A stretch of 64,000 bases of DNA from Pseudomonas xionganensis (GTDB lineage Bacteria; Pseudomonadota; Gammaproteobacteria; Pseudomonadales; Pseudomonadaceae): contig NZ_WKJZ01000003.1 in NCBI RefSeq assembly GCF_009763245.1, forward strand, positions 395,949 to 459,948. The letters run 5' to 3'. Every line of letters starts with the position of its first letter. Position 1 is the first letter of the stretch. Of this stretch, positions 22,664-34,879 are shown one piece after another. Below the pieces are notes generated by a model that was given only the letters and a program-made list of their open reading frames with translations, had not been told where the DNA came from and searched no databases. The translations under genes and the position numbers were made by a program.

Positions 22664-24052
22664 TCAGCAAGCCACCGGCGCCGTCTCGATCAGGCGCTCA
22701 AGGGACTTGCGGTCCAATTGTTGGGTATCCACTTTGATATAGATGGCGGCCTCTTCAACCACCACCACGGCATCCGCCACTCCGGGCACTGCCTGTAAAC
22801 GCTCGGCCAGCCCCGCATCCTGTAGAGCCGCACTGGAAAGCGGCAGGCGCAGGCTGGTGACATAAGGCGGTTCGCGCATAGTAACAGCAAAGGCCAGCCA
22901 GAAAAGAGCCAACAGGGCGCAGCCGAGGAACACCCCCGACAGGCTGTAGTGCTGGTACAGCCAGCCACCCAGGATGCCGCCAATGGCGGCGCCGAGAAAC
23001 TGACTGGTGGCGTACACCCCCATCGCCGTGCCCTTGCCGCCAGCCGGGGCCACCTTGCTGACCAGTGATGGCAGGGAGGCTTCCAGCAGATTGAAGGCGG
23101 TAAAGAACACCACCATGCCCAGCACCAGGCTGCGCAGATCCTGCCCGACCAGGGCGAAGAACAGCTCGCAAGCCAGCAGTACGCAGACCGCGCCGAGCAG
23201 TACCTGCTTCATCCGGCGCTTTTTCTCGCCATAGATAATGAAGGGCACCATGGCGAAGAACCCCACCAGCAAGGCCGTCAGATAGACCCACCAGTGCTCC
23301 TCCTTGACCAGGGCGCCCTGCTCCACCAGGGCCAGGGGCAAGGCGATAAAGCTGGCCATGAGAATCGCGTGCAGGGCCAGAATGGCGAAATCCAGGCGCA
23401 GCAGATCGAGGTTCTTCAGGGTCGGCCACAGCGCCTGGCTGGCCACCCCGGATTCGCGATGCTGCAAGGCCGCGGCCGCCCGCGGCACCCAGGTGGCTAC
23501 CACGAGCATACCCAGCAGGGCCATGGCTGCGGTGGCGAGAAACAGCCCGGACAGGCCGAAGGCGCGGGTCAGCAGCGGGCCGACCACCATGGCCACGGCA
23601 AAGGACAGGCCGATACTCATGCCGACCATGGCCATGGCCTTGGTGCGGTGCTGCTCGCGGGTCAGATCGGAGAGCAGCGCCATCACCGCCGCCGAGATGG
23701 CCCCCGCGCCCTGTAACACACGCCCGGCAATCACCCCGAAGATAGAGTCGGCATTGGCCGCCAGCAGACTGCCGGCGGCAAAGATCAGCAGCCCGGCATA
23801 GATCACCGGACGCCGGCCAATACGATCACTGAGCATACCGAAGGGAATCTGCAGGATGGCCTGAGTCAGACCGTAGGCGCCGATGGCCAGACCAATCAGG
23901 GCCGGGGTGCTGCCCTGCAACTCCATGCCGTAGGTGGCCATGACCGGCAACACCATAAACAACCCCAGCATGCGGAATGCGAACACCAGCGCCAGGCCAC
24001 TGGCTGCGCGTGTTTCGCCACCGCTCATGCGCTCGCTGTGCGGATCGTGCAT
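22664..24052 (-). CDS. MFS transporter with C-terminal YAM-like domain (YajR-like)
   Basis: The 462-residue membrane protein has twelve predicted spans of the DHA1 drug-efflux type, with motif A between spans 2 and 3 (GMLSDRIGRRPVIYAG) and a proton-relay-like GRVLQGAGAISAAVMAL. After the last span there is an extra cytosolic domain of about 70 residues (LQAVPGVADAVVVVEEAAIYIKVD...), which looks like the ferredoxin-fold YAM domain of E. coli YajR. The substrate is unknown. ATG 24052 is the family start; the very long frame to 26227 continues antisense through uvrA and is artefactual. Divergent from uvrA. Confidence 0.88.
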   Translation of the reverse strand: MHDPHSERMSGGETRAASGLALVFAFRMLGLFMVLPVMATYGMELQGSTPALIGLAIGAYGLTQAILQIPFGMLSDRIGRRPVIYAGLLIFAAGSLLAANADSIFGVIAGRVLQGAGAISAAVMALLSDLTREQHRTKAMAMVGMSIGLSFAVAMVVGPLLTRAFGLSGLFLATAAMALLGMLVVATWVPRAAAALQHRESGVASQALWPTLKNLDLLRLDFAILALHAILMASFIALPLALVEQGALVKEEHWWVYLTALLVGFFAMVPFIIYGEKKRRMKQVLLGAVCVLLACELFFALVGQDLRSLVLGMVVFFTAFNLLEASLPSLVSKVAPAGGKGTAMGVYATSQFLGAAIGGILGGWLYQHYSLSGVFLGCALLALFWLAFAVTMREPPYVTSLRLPLSSAALQDAGLAERLQAVPGVADAVVVVEEAAIYIKVDTQQLDRKSLERLIETAPVAC

Positions 24053-24121
24053 GGGAAATGCCCTATTAAAAACAGGCGGCGATTCTAGCAGTCTGATCGT
24101 CCATGGCACAGCAGTGACGCT

Positions 24122-24151
24122 TTGCCGCGCAAGGCCCCCGGCCCGTATACT
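24122..24151 (+). promoter_or_regulatory. uvrA promoter
   Basis: TTGCCG (24122-24127) and TATACT (24146-24151), 18 bases apart, form a good sigma70 promoter 37 bases before the GTG start. No LexA box (CTGT-N8-ACAG) is visible in the 135-base divergent region. Confidence 0.65.
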
Positions 24152-24187
24152 CGGTGGTTTTCCGCCCGCCACGGGAGGCCGCTGTTT

Positions 24188-27022
<2,835 letters not shown>

Positions 27023-27056
27023 GAGCAGCCACAAGCCTGAAGCTCCAAGCCACAAG

Positions 27057-27093
27057 AAAAAGCCAGAGCAGATCATCTCCGCTCTGGCTTTTT
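27057..27093. terminator. Bidirectional terminator between uvrA and ftnA
   Basis: AAAAAGCCAGAGC...GCTCTGGCTTTTT forms a 13-bp stem with an 11-base loop and A/T runs on both sides, between the convergent ends of uvrA and the ferritin gene. Confidence 0.9.
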
Positions 27094-27107
27094 CGCTTCT
27101 GCTCTTA

Positions 27108-27128
27108 CTTGTAGCTTGTAGCTTGTAG
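27108..27128. repeat. CTTGTAG heptamer, three tandem copies
   Basis: Three exact copies of CTTGTAG lie directly before the ferritin stop codon region. Partly complementary AAGC/CAAG motifs occur on the other side of the uvrA terminator (27030-27056), so the array and terminator may form one larger folded unit. Confidence 0.7.
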
Positions 27129-27136
27129 CTGGCCGA

Positions 27137-27601
27137 TTACATCTGGCTTTGCAGATAGTTCTCCAGACCCAGCTTGTCGATCAGGCCCAGCTGAATTTCC
27201 AGCCAGTAGGCATGGTCTTCCTCGGTATCCTTGAGCTGGGCCAACAGCATGTCGCGGCTCTGATAATCCTGATGCTGCTCACACAGGGCAATGCCCTTGG
27301 CCAGGGCCGCGCGCACCTCGTACTCCAGGGCCAGATCCAGCTTTAACGCCTCCGGCACCGTCTGGCCAAAGCGGAATGAATTCGGCGTCATATCCGGCAC
27401 GCCCTCAAGGAAGATAATCCGCTTGAGCAGCGCATCAGCATGCTGGGTCTCTTCCTCCATTTCATGGTTGATCCGCTCGTAGAGCTTGCTAAAGCCCCAA
27501 TCCTCATACAGGCGCGAATGCACGAAATACTGATCCCTGGCAGCCAGCTCGCCCTTGAGCAGCTGCTTGAGGTAATCGACAACCTGCACATGGCCTTTCA
27601 T
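27137..27601 (-). CDS. ftnA: Ferritin-like iron storage protein (FtnA/BfrA type, no haem ligand)
   Basis: The 154-residue four-helix protein carries all di-iron ferroxidase ligands of the bacterioferritin family: E18 ([12 protein letters not shown]), E51 and H54 (EETQHAD), E93 or E95, E127 and H130 (TEEDH). At position 52, where bacterioferritins have the haem-binding Met, there is Thr, as in P. aeruginosa FtnA (PA4235, first called bfrA). It should assemble into a 24-mer shell storing ferric iron without haem. ATG at 27601-27599. Many pipelines will call it bacterioferritin. Confidence 0.93.
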   Translation of the reverse strand: MKGHVQVVDYLKQLLKGELAARDQYFVHSRLYEDWGFSKLYERINHEMEEETQHADALLKRIIFLEGVPDMTPNSFRFGQTVPEALKLDLALEYEVRAALAKGIALCEQHQDYQSRDMLLAQLKDTEEDHAYWLEIQLGLIDKLGLENYLQSQM

Positions 27602-27690
27602 GAGGACAGTTCCTTAAACAAAGCTGGATGACTGCCTATGCTCCGCCTCAGTCTGGAGCGGGTCAAGCGCAGCGCCCTGCTGGCAGACAG

Positions 27691-27719
27691 AAAAAACGGG
27701 CCCGTAGGCCCGTTTTTTT
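27691..27719 (-). terminator. Terminator of the nhaC-like gene
   Basis: AAAAAACGGGCC-CGTA-GGCCCGTTTTTTT is a perfect stem with long U tract; it lies just after the nhaC stop on the minus strand. Confidence 0.92.
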
Positions 27720-27733
27720 CCAATCCTGCTCGC

Positions 27734-29113
27734 TTAGGCGATCAGGATAAAGCCGACAAAGGCTACTGTCGCCGCCACCAGGGTGTAAGGCAGCTGAGTG
27801 ACCGCATGGCTGATCAGGTTGCAACCCGAGCCCTGGGCCGCCAGCACGGTGGAGTCACTGTAGAAACAGGCCTGACTGCCAAAGGCCGAAGCCGACATCA
27901 GCGCGCCGATCACCAGCGGCACATCCGCCTCCAGGGCAAAGGCCAGAGGCATTACGATTGGAATGGTTACGGCAAAGATGCCCCAGGAGGAGCCGGTGGC
28001 GAACGACAGCACCGCCATGCACAGGAACACCATGGCCGGCAGCATCTGCGGGGTCATGTAGGGCTTGAGGCTTTCGACCACATACTGCGGCAGCATCAGC
28101 TGGTCACAGACATCCTTGAAGATAAAGGCGGCAACGCAGATACCGATGGCCGGCAGCATGGTCTTGAAGCCGTCCATCATCTGCTCCAGCATCTCGGCCA
28201 GGGGCATCAGACGCTGCAACATGTAGAAGGGCACGGTCAGCAGCATGGTGGCAATCATGCCCATCCACACGTCGATGTCGAAATAGATGGTGAACCCCAC
28301 CAGCATCAGCAGCGGCACCAGGAAGTTATAGAGCTTGCCGCTTTCCTTGTCCGCACCCTCGAACTCCTCCTCCATGGATTTCATCGAGAAGTTGTGCTCG
28401 GGATTCAGCTCGCCCACATGCATGGCGCCAGCCGAACCATGCTGAGCTTGCATCTCGGCCTTGCGCATCGGCCCGAAGTCCGGCACCAGCCCCATCGCAA
28501 CCAGCAGTACCAGAATCACCGCAGCCCAGGCATAGAGCATGTAGGGAATCGCCTGGATATAGGTGGCGATACCCTCACCCGTGGCGGCGATGTCGTTGTT
28601 TTCCAGCAGACCACCGAAGAATACGGCCCAGGTCGACAGGGGCACCAGCACGCAGATGGGCGCTGCAGTGGAGTCAACGATATAGGCCAGCTTCTCGCGG
28701 GAGATACGGAAACGATCGGTCACTCGCTTCATGGTCTCGCCCACGGTCAAGGCGTTGAGATAATCGTCGACGAAAATCACCAGGCCCAGAAAGAACGTCA
28801 TCAGCAAGGAAGAACGCTTACCCTTGGCCACCAGCAATGCCGCACGGCCAAAGGCCAATGCGCCACCGGTACGGATGAGCAAGGCAATCAGGGCACCGAA
28901 GCTGCCGCATACCAGGATCAGCCAGCCGATGGTTTCATCCTGCATGACCTTGAGGGATATCTCGGAGAAATTGGTCATCGCGTCCTGCGGCGACAATAGC
29001 AACAGGCCGGCGGCAGCACCGCAGACCAGAGCCAGTATGGGACGACGCAGCCACACAGCCAGGAGCAGCACGACGGCAGGGGGGATCAGACTCAGAGCAG
29101 TTGGTTCAGACAT
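27734..29113 (-). CDS. Na+/H+ antiporter NhaC-family membrane protein
   Basis: The 459-residue protein has about eleven to twelve membrane spans and NhaC-family motifs: FVDDYLNALTVGETMKRV, DSTAAPICVLVPLSTWA, ATGSSWGIFAVTIPIVMPLA and FYSDSTVLAAQGSGCN near the end. A hydrophilic loop near residues 225-260 (SMEEEFEGADKES) is cytosolic or periplasmic. The family exchanges Na+ for H+, but some members carry amino acids or other solutes, so substrate is not certain. It stands alone between ftnA and rplQ, each with its own terminator. Confidence 0.85.
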   Translation of the reverse strand: MSEPTALSLIPPAVVLLLAVWLRRPILALVCGAAAGLLLLSPQDAMTNFSEISLKVMQDETIGWLILVCGSFGALIALLIRTGGALAFGRAALLVAKGKRSSLLMTFFLGLVIFVDDYLNALTVGETMKRVTDRFRISREKLAYIVDSTAAPICVLVPLSTWAVFFGGLLENNDIAATGEGIATYIQAIPYMLYAWAAVILVLLVAMGLVPDFGPMRKAEMQAQHGSAGAMHVGELNPEHNFSMKSMEEEFEGADKESGKLYNFLVPLLMLVGFTIYFDIDVWMGMIATMLLTVPFYMLQRLMPLAEMLEQMMDGFKTMLPAIGICVAAFIFKDVCDQLMLPQYVVESLKPYMTPQMLPAMVFLCMAVLSFATGSSWGIFAVTIPIVMPLAFALEADVPLVIGALMSASAFGSQACFYSDSTVLAAQGSGCNLISHAVTQLPYTLVAATVAFVGFILIA

Positions 29114-29234
29114 GATGTGCGATTGTTCTTATGGAGGCCCGAGGGCGTGAACGGAAGACCGATGCACCATACCCGAGGCCATAATCGAACACAATATCAA
29201 ACACGACGTGCGGAATATTATTCACGCCCAAAAC

Positions 29235-29263
29235 AAAAAAACCGGGCCAGGGCCCGGTTTTTT
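29235..29263 (-). terminator. Terminator of the alpha operon after rplQ
   Basis: AAAAAACCGGGCC-AG-GGCCCGGTTTTTT lies 15 bases after the rplQ stop on the minus strand; a strong intrinsic terminator closing the ribosomal protein gene run. Confidence 0.92.
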
Positions 29264-29277
29264 CTACAACCTACGAC

Positions 29278-29664
29278 TTACTCAGCGTCTACAGCTGCAC
29301 CAGCGACCGGACGGTCAACCAGCTCAACATAAGCCATTGGAGCATTGTCGCCAGCGCGGAAACCGCACTTGAGGATACGCAGGTAACCGCCCTGACGGGT
29401 GGCGTAGCGCTTGCCCAGGTCGTTGAACAGCTTGCCGACGATAGCTTTCGAGCGAGTACGATCGAAGGCCAGACGACGGTTGGCAACGCTGTCTTCTTTA
29501 GCCAGAGTGATCAGCGGCTCGGCAACGCGACGCAGTTCTTTGGCTTTCGGCAGAGTAGTTTTGATCAGCTCATGCTCGAACAGCGATACCGCCATGTTCT
29601 GGAACATGGCCTTGCGGTGTGCGCTGGTGCGGCTGAGGTGACGGCCACTTTTACGATGACGCAT
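29278..29664 (-). CDS. rplQ: 50S ribosomal protein L17
   Basis: L17 is a 23S rRNA-binding protein near the exit tunnel. The 128-residue sequence begins [20 protein letters not shown] and contains the [18 protein letters not shown] core. Normal length. It is the last gene of the alpha operon (rpsM-rpsK-rpsD-rpoA-rplQ), 44 bases after rpoA. Confidence 0.97.
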   Translation of the reverse strand: MRHRKSGRHLSRTSAHRKAMFQNMAVSLFEHELIKTTLPKAKELRRVAEPLITLAKEDSVANRRLAFDRTRSKAIVGKLFNDLGKRYATRQGGYLRILKCGFRAGDNAPMAYVELVDRPVAGAAVDAE

Positions 29665-29708
29665 GGTTCAATTCCTTACCAAACTTGTTCGTTCGGTGAT
29701 GATGACGA

Positions 29709-30710
29709 TCAGGCAGTCGCCTTATCGTCTTTCTTCAGACTTGCCGGCGGCCAATTGTCGAGGCGCATACCGAGGGACAGACCGCGAGAGGCCAGAACAT
29801 CCTTGATTTCAGTCAGGGACTTCTTGCCCAGGTTCGGGGTTTTCAACAGCTCTACTTCGGTACGCTGAATCAGGTCGCCGATGTAGTAGATGTTTTCTGC
29901 CTTGAGGCAGTTGGCCGAACGCACGGTCAGTTCCAGGTCGTCAACCGGACGCAGCAGGATCGGATCGATCTCGTCTTCCTGCTCGACAACAACAGGCTCG
30001 CTGTCACCCTTGAGGTCGACGAACGCAGCCAGCTGCTGTTGCAGAATGGTTGCGGCACGACGGATAGCCTCTTCAGGATCCAGGGTACCGTTGGTTTCCA
30101 GATCGATGACCAGTTTGTCCAGGTTGGTACGCTGCTCGACGCGAGCGTTTTCCACCACGTAGGACACCCGGCGCACAGGGCTGAACGAAGCATCCAGCTG
30201 CAAGCGACCAATGCTGCGGCTTTCGTCTTCATCGCTCTGACGCGCGTCAGCCGGCTCGTAGCCGCGACCACGAGCTACGGTGAGCTTCATGTTCAGCGCG
30301 CCAGTGGAAGCCAGGTTGGCGATTACGTGGTCGCCATTGACGATCTCGACATCATGATCCAGCTGAATATCGGCAGCGGTTACTACGCCCGAGCCCTTCT
30401 TCGCCAGAGTCAGTGTCACTTCGTCACGACCGTGCAGTTTGACAGCCAGACCTTTCAGGTTGAGCAGGATTTCAATGACATCTTCCTGAACACCTTCGAT
30501 GGCGGAGTACTCATGGAGTACGCCGTCGATCTCGGCCTCGACTACTGCACAGCCAGGCATGGAGGACAACAGGATGCGACGCAGCGCGTTGCCCAGGGTA
30601 TGGCCAAAACCACGCTCGAGAGGCTCGAGGGTGATCTTGGCGCGGGTCGGACTGACCACCTGCACATCAATGTGACGGGGGGTCAGGAACTCATTTACCG
30701 AAATCTGCAT
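29709..30710 (-). CDS. rpoA: DNA-directed RNA polymerase subunit alpha
   Basis: The alpha subunit dimer scaffolds RNA polymerase assembly and its C-terminal domain contacts UP elements and activators. The 333-residue protein has the N-terminal dimerisation domain ([26 protein letters not shown]) and the C-terminal domain with [20 protein letters not shown] and [20 protein letters not shown] 30710 (MQISVNEFL) is the family start; a GTG three codons earlier is unlikely. Full length. Confidence 0.98.
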   Translation of the reverse strand: MQISVNEFLTPRHIDVQVVSPTRAKITLEPLERGFGHTLGNALRRILLSSMPGCAVVEAEIDGVLHEYSAIEGVQEDVIEILLNLKGLAVKLHGRDEVTLTLAKKGSGVVTAADIQLDHDVEIVNGDHVIANLASTGALNMKLTVARGRGYEPADARQSDEDESRSIGRLQLDASFSPVRRVSYVVENARVEQRTNLDKLVIDLETNGTLDPEEAIRRAATILQQQLAAFVDLKGDSEPVVVEQEDEIDPILLRPVDDLELTVRSANCLKAENIYYIGDLIQRTEVELLKTPNLGKKSLTEIKDVLASRGLSLGMRLDNWPPASLKKDDKATA

Positions 30711-30733
30711 GGAATGCACCTATTTTCTAGCCC

Positions 30734-31354
30734 TTACTTGGAGTAGAGCTCGACAATCAGGCTTTCGTTGATGTCGGCGGAGAGGTCACTGCGAGCCGGA
30801 ACGCTTTTGAACACGCCGGATTTCTTCTCAGTGTCTACTTCTACCCATTCAACGCGGCCACGCTGGGCACACAGCTCGAGAGCCTGGACAATGCGCAGCT
30901 GATTCTTCGACTTCTCGCGAACGGCAACCACGTCACCAGCTTTAACCTGGTAGGACGGTACGTTGACAGTCTTACCGTTTACGCTGATCGCCTTGTGCGA
31001 AACCAGCTGACGGGATTCAGCGCGGGTAGCACCAAAGCCCATACGGTAAACCACGTTATCCAGACGGCACTCGAGGAGCTGCAGCAGGTTCTCACCAGTA
31101 GCGCCTTTCTGACTGGCAGCTTGCTTGTAGTAACCGCTGAACTGACGCTCAAGTACGCCATAGATGCGACGAACTTTCTGCTTCTCACGCAGCTGGGTGC
31201 CGTAGTCGGACTGACGGCCACGGCGCTGACCGTGAATACCTGGGGCTGCTTCGATGTTGCACTTCGATTCCAGAGCGCGGACGCCACTCTTCAGGAACAG
31301 ATCGGTGCCTTCACGACGAGACAGTTTGCATTTGGGACCAATGTAACGAGCCAT
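30734..31354 (-). CDS. rpsD: 30S ribosomal protein S4
   Basis: S4 nucleates 30S assembly on the 5' domain of 16S rRNA and in E. coli represses the alpha operon. The 206-residue protein starts [21 protein letters not shown] and has the S4 RNA-binding domain ([25 protein letters not shown]). The N-terminal region lacks the four-Cys zinc cluster of some bacteria. Normal length. Confidence 0.98.
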   Translation of the reverse strand: MARYIGPKCKLSRREGTDLFLKSGVRALESKCNIEAAPGIHGQRRGRQSDYGTQLREKQKVRRIYGVLERQFSGYYKQAASQKGATGENLLQLLECRLDNVVYRMGFGATRAESRQLVSHKAISVNGKTVNVPSYQVKAGDVVAVREKSKNQLRIVQALELCAQRGRVEWVEVDTEKKSGVFKSVPARSDLSADINESLIVELYSK

Positions 31355-31371
31355 TTCTCACTGTCTCCTGA

Positions 31372-31761
31372 TTACACGCGACGCTTCTTCGAAGGACGGC
31401 ACCCGTTGTGCGGGATAGGCGTCACATCGGTGATGCTGGCGATCTTGTAACCGCAGCCGTTCAAAGCACGGACAGCGGACTCACGACCCGGACCTGGGCC
31501 TTTGACGTTGACGTCAAGATTCTTCAGGCCATATTCCAGGGCAGCCTGACCAGCACGCTCAGCAGCCACCTGGGCAGCGAACGGGGTGCTCTTACGGGAG
31601 CCGCGGAAACCCGAACCACCGGAGGTAGCCCAGGACAGGGCGTTACCCTGACGGTCAGTAATGGTCACGATGGTGTTATTGAACGACGCGTGGATGTGGG
31701 CGATGCCATCAACCACCGTCTTTTTGACTTTCTTACGAGTACGAGCAGCAGGTTTTGCCAT
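31372..31761 (-). CDS. rpsK: 30S ribosomal protein S11
   Basis: S11 lies on the 30S platform near the mRNA exit channel. The 129-residue sequence has the basic N-terminus [34 protein letters not shown] and the terminal [11 protein letters not shown]. Seventeen bases before rpsD. Confidence 0.98.
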   Translation of the reverse strand: MAKPAARTRKKVKKTVVDGIAHIHASFNNTIVTITDRQGNALSWATSGGSGFRGSRKSTPFAAQVAAERAGQAALEYGLKNLDVNVKGPGPGRESAVRALNGCGYKIASITDVTPIPHNGCRPSKKRRV

Positions 31762-31791
31762 GACTAAATTCCTGTCGATGCGCGAATGCGA

Positions 31792-32148
31792 TTACTTGCG
31801 GATCGGCTTACGCGGGCCCTTACGGGTGCGAGCGTTGGTCTTGGTACGCTGACCACGAACCGGAAGGCCGCGACGGTGGCGCAGGCCACGGTAGCAACCC
31901 AGATCCATCAAGCGCTTGATTTTCATATTCACTTCACGACGCAGGTCACCCTCGGTATTCACCTTGGCTACTTCGCCACGCAGCTGCTCGATCTGCTCGT
32001 CAGAGAGATCCTTGATCTTTGCTGCCGGATTAACGCCGGTAGCAGCACAGATTTTCTGTGCAGTGGTACGACCAACACCATAGATGTAGGTCAGCGAGAT
32101 AACAGTGTGTTTGTTATCCGGAATGTTAACGCCTGCAATACGGGCCAT
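31792..32148 (-). CDS. rpsM: 30S ribosomal protein S13
   Basis: S13 sits in the 30S head and contacts tRNA and the 50S subunit. The 118-residue protein begins [24 protein letters not shown] and ends with the basic [18 protein letters not shown] tail that reaches the P site. First gene of the alpha operon; a promoter lies about 60 bases upstream. Confidence 0.98.
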   Translation of the reverse strand: MARIAGVNIPDNKHTVISLTYIYGVGRTTAQKICAATGVNPAAKIKDLSDEQIEQLRGEVAKVNTEGDLRREVNMKIKRLMDLGCYRGLRHRRGLPVRGQRTKTNARTRKGPRKPIRK

Positions 32149-32207
32149 TCAGTGGAACTCCAATTGACAGCTACCTACGCCCCGGAAGCCAAGAAATAGG
32201 GCGCGAG

Positions 32208-32236
32208 ATATTAACGCTGTAGAAACAATTAATCAA
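32208..32236 (-). promoter_or_regulatory. Alpha operon promoter
   Basis: On the minus strand TTGATT (32236-32231) and TAATAT (32213-32208) are separated by exactly 17 bases, about 60 bases before rpsM. The -35 begins at the base after the terminator-like stem that follows rpmJ, so the two units share a junction. The leader may also contain the S4 repressor site. Confidence 0.65.
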
Positions 32237-32260
32237 CCCGGCAGCGCACTAGCTGCCGGG
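32237..32260 (-). terminator. Terminator-like hairpin after rpmJ
   Basis: CCCGGCAGC-TAGTGC-GCTGCCGGG (minus-strand reading) is a perfect 9-bp stem followed by TTGATTAATTGTTT, a weak U tract. It probably ends or reduces spc operon transcripts before the alpha operon promoter. Confidence 0.7.
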
Positions 32261-32281
32261 CTTGAAACGCTTGATTCACAC

Positions 32282-32398
32282 TCAGCCTTGGCGCTGCTTG
32301 TGACGCGGCTCTGCACTGCAGATAACCCGTACGACACCTTCGCGACGGATAATCTTGCAGTTACGGCACAGCTTTTTCACCGATGCACGAACTTTCAT
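32282..32398 (-). CDS. rpmJ: 50S ribosomal protein L36, zinc-binding form
   Basis: A 38-residue frame translates as [20 protein letters not shown]...RHKQRQG, the complete L36. It is the C+ form with a zinc ribbon (C11, C14, C27, H33). ATG at 32398-32396, TGA at 32284-32282, 28 bases after the secY stop. Bacteria with this form often carry a zinc-free paralogue under Zur control elsewhere, which fits the Zur-type operon in this window. Confidence 0.97.
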
Positions 32399-32426
32399 TA
32401 CCAACTCCTCGAACCTTACGGGAACT

Positions 32427-33755
32427 TCAGCGCATCATGCCGCTGCCGTAGCCCTTCAGGTTGGCTTTCTTCATCAGGGATTCGTACTGGTGCGAAACGA
32501 GGTGCGATTGTACTTGCGACATAAAGTCCATCACAACCACGACCACGATTAGCAACGAGGTCCCGCCAAGGTAGAACGGAACGTTAGCCGCCACCACCAG
32601 GAACTGGGGCAGCAGGCACACGGCCGTCATGTACAGAGCACCGAACATGGTCAAGCGGGTCAACACGCCATCGATATAGCGCGCCGATTGCTCGCCGGGA
32701 CGGATACCCGGAATAAAGGCACCGGACTTCTTCAGGTTTTCCGCTACGTCTTTCGGATTGAACATCAACGCCGTATAGAAGAAGCAGAAGAAAATGATCC
32801 CTGCACTAAACAGCAAAATGTTCAACGGCTGACCAGGAGCGATAGCCTGCGAAATGTCCTGCAGCCAGCCCAGACCTTCGGACTGACCAAACCAGGCACC
32901 CAGCGAGGCCGGGAACAGCAGAAGGCTGCTGGCGAAAATGGCCGGAATAACCCCCGCCATGTTCACCTTCAACGGCAGGTGGCTGGTCTGCGCCGCGAAG
33001 ACCTTGCGGCCCTGCTGACGCTTGGCATAGTGCACCGCAATGCGACGCTGACCACGCTCAATGAACACCACGAAACCGATGATCGCTACTGCCAACAGGC
33101 CGATGGCGATCAGGGCGAAGATATTGATATCGCCCTGACGAGCAGACTCGAAAGACTGCCCGATCGCCGACGGCAGACCGGCTACGATGCCCGCAAAGAT
33201 CAGCATCGAAATACCGTTGCCGACACCACGCTCGGTGATCTGCTCGCCCAGCCACATCATGAACATCGCGCCCGCCACAAAAGTGGTAACCGCAACGAAG
33301 TGGAAGCCGAAATCAACCGAAAACGCTACGCCCTGACTGGCCAGACCAACGGACATACCGATGGCCTGGACAAACGCCAGGACGAGTGTGCCGTAGCGGG
33401 TGTACTGGCTGATCTTGCGACGGCCAGCCTCACCTTCCTTCTTCAACTGCTCCAGTTGCGGGCTGACCGCAGTCATGAGCTGCATGATGATCGACGCCGA
33501 AATGTACGGCATGATCCCCAGCGCAAAAATGCTCATGCGCTCCAGCGCGCCACCGGAAAACATGTTGAACAAGCTAAGAATGGTCCCCTCATTCTGTCGA
33601 AACAGGTCCGCCAGCCGATCAGGGTTGATACCAGGAACCGGGATGTGTGCACCTATCCGATAGACGATGATCGCCATGAACAGAAAGCGCAGACGAGCCC
33701 AGAGCTCGGATAACCCGCCATTGCTGAGCGCTGAGAGAGCACCTTGCTTAGCCAT
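32427..33755 (-). CDS. secY: Preprotein translocase subunit SecY
   Basis: SecY is the protein-conducting channel of the inner membrane, working with SecE (also in this window) and SecG. The 442-residue protein has ten membrane spans, the plug-domain region after span 1 ([18 protein letters not shown]) and the conserved cytosolic loop [14 protein letters not shown] segment ([16 protein letters not shown]). ATG at 33755 directly follows the rplO stop (TAAATG). Confidence 0.98.
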
Positions 33756-34190
33756 TTATTCCTCGAACTTACCGCCAGCCGCGATGATGGCCTCGCGCGC
33801 ACCTTTGGTGGCGGCGATACCTTTAAGGGTGACTGCCTGAGTGACCGCACCCGACAGCATGACTTTCACGCGCTGTACGTTTTGGTTGATCAGGTTGGCA
33901 TCCTTCAGCGACTGCAGAGTAATAACCCCGCCTTCGACCTTGTTCAGCTCGGAGGTACGCACTTCGGCGCGATCCATAGCCTTCAGGGACACGAAGCCGA
34001 ACTTGGGCAGACGACGGTGCAGCGGCTGCTGGCCACCCTCGAAGCCAGGGGCAATGGTGCCACCGGAACGGGAGGTTTGACCCTTGTGGCCGCGGCCACC
34101 GGTCTTACCCAAACCGCTACCGATACCACGGCCCGGACGGTGCTTCTCGCGACGGGAACCCGGCGCAGGACTCAAATCGTTCAGGTACAT
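33756..34190 (-). CDS. rplO: 50S ribosomal protein L15
   Basis: L15 threads a Gly/Arg-rich extension into 23S rRNA. The 144-residue sequence starts [21 protein letters not shown] and has the Gly-rich [20 protein letters not shown] region and [15 protein letters not shown]. Directly abuts secY. Confidence 0.98.
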   Translation of the reverse strand: MYLNDLSPAPGSRREKHRPGRGIGSGLGKTGGRGHKGQTSRSGGTIAPGFEGGQQPLHRRLPKFGFVSLKAMDRAEVRTSELNKVEGGVITLQSLKDANLINQNVQRVKVMLSGAVTQAVTLKGIAATKGAREAIIAAGGKFEE

Positions 34191-34193
34191 GTC

Positions 34194-34373
34194 TTAACCC
34201 TCAACACGGAGAAGGTAGTAAGCCTTGTTGATCATGCCGCGATTTTCAGGAGTGTCCTGAACCTCAACGGTGTGACCAATGCGACGCAGGCCGAGACCCT
34301 TGACGCAAGCCTTGTGGTTGGCCAGACGGCCATTCACGCTCTTGATCAGCGTGACTTTTACGGTATTAGCCAT
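34194..34373 (-). CDS. rpmD: 50S ribosomal protein L30
   Basis: The 59-residue frame reads [20 protein letters not shown]... and ends AYYLLRVEG, a complete L30. ATG 34373-34371 and TAA 34196-34194; it fits exactly between rpsE (2 bases before) and rplO (3 bases after). L30 binds 23S rRNA near the 5S rRNA region. Confidence 0.97.
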   Translation of the reverse strand: MANTVKVTLIKSVNGRLANHKACVKGLGLRRIGHTVEVQDTPENRGMINKAYYLLRVEG

Positions 34374-34375
34374 GG

Positions 34376-34876
34376 TTAGAGAATCTCCTCGACGCTCTTG
34401 CCACGCTTGGCTGCAACGGACTCTGGAGACTGCATAGCCTTCAGACCTTTGAAAGTGGCGTGCACCACGTTCACCGGGTTAGTCGAGCCGTAGCACTTGG
34501 CCAGAACGTTCTGCACACCGGCCACTTCCAGCACGGCACGCATGGCGCCGCCGGCGATGATACCGGTACCTTCGGAAGCCGGCTGCATGAACACCTTGGA
34601 GGCGCCATGGGCGGACTTCATCGCGTACTGCAGAGTGGTGCCGTTCAGATCAACCTGGATCATGTTGCGACGCGCAGCTTCCATCGCCTTCTGGATGGCA
34701 GCCGGCACTTCACGGGATTTGCCACGGCCGAAACCGACGCGACCCTTACCATCACCTACCACGGTCAACGCGGTGAAAGTGAAGATACGGCCACCCTTAA
34801 CGGTCTTGGCAACGCGGTTAACCTGTACCAGCTTCTCGATATAGCCTTCGTCGCGCTTTTGGTCGTTATTTGCCAT
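34376..34876 (-). CDS. rpsE: 30S ribosomal protein S5
   Basis: S5 lies on the 30S solvent side near the decoding centre and affects accuracy. The 166-residue protein has [35 protein letters not shown] and [19 protein letters not shown]. Normal length and wild-type-looking loop (no obvious spectinomycin-resistance change in the [11 protein letters not shown] segment). Confidence 0.98.
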   Translation of the reverse strand: MANNDQKRDEGYIEKLVQVNRVAKTVKGGRIFTFTALTVVGDGKGRVGFGRGKSREVPAAIQKAMEAARRNMIQVDLNGTTLQYAMKSAHGASKVFMQPASEGTGIIAGGAMRAVLEVAGVQNVLAKCYGSTNPVNVVHATFKGLKAMQSPESVAAKRGKSVEEIL

Positions 34877-34879
34877 AAC

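Noticed and set aside
24053..24187. Possible LexA operator for uvrA
   Set aside because: Only isolated half-like motifs occur and none has the CTGT-N8-ACAG spacing.
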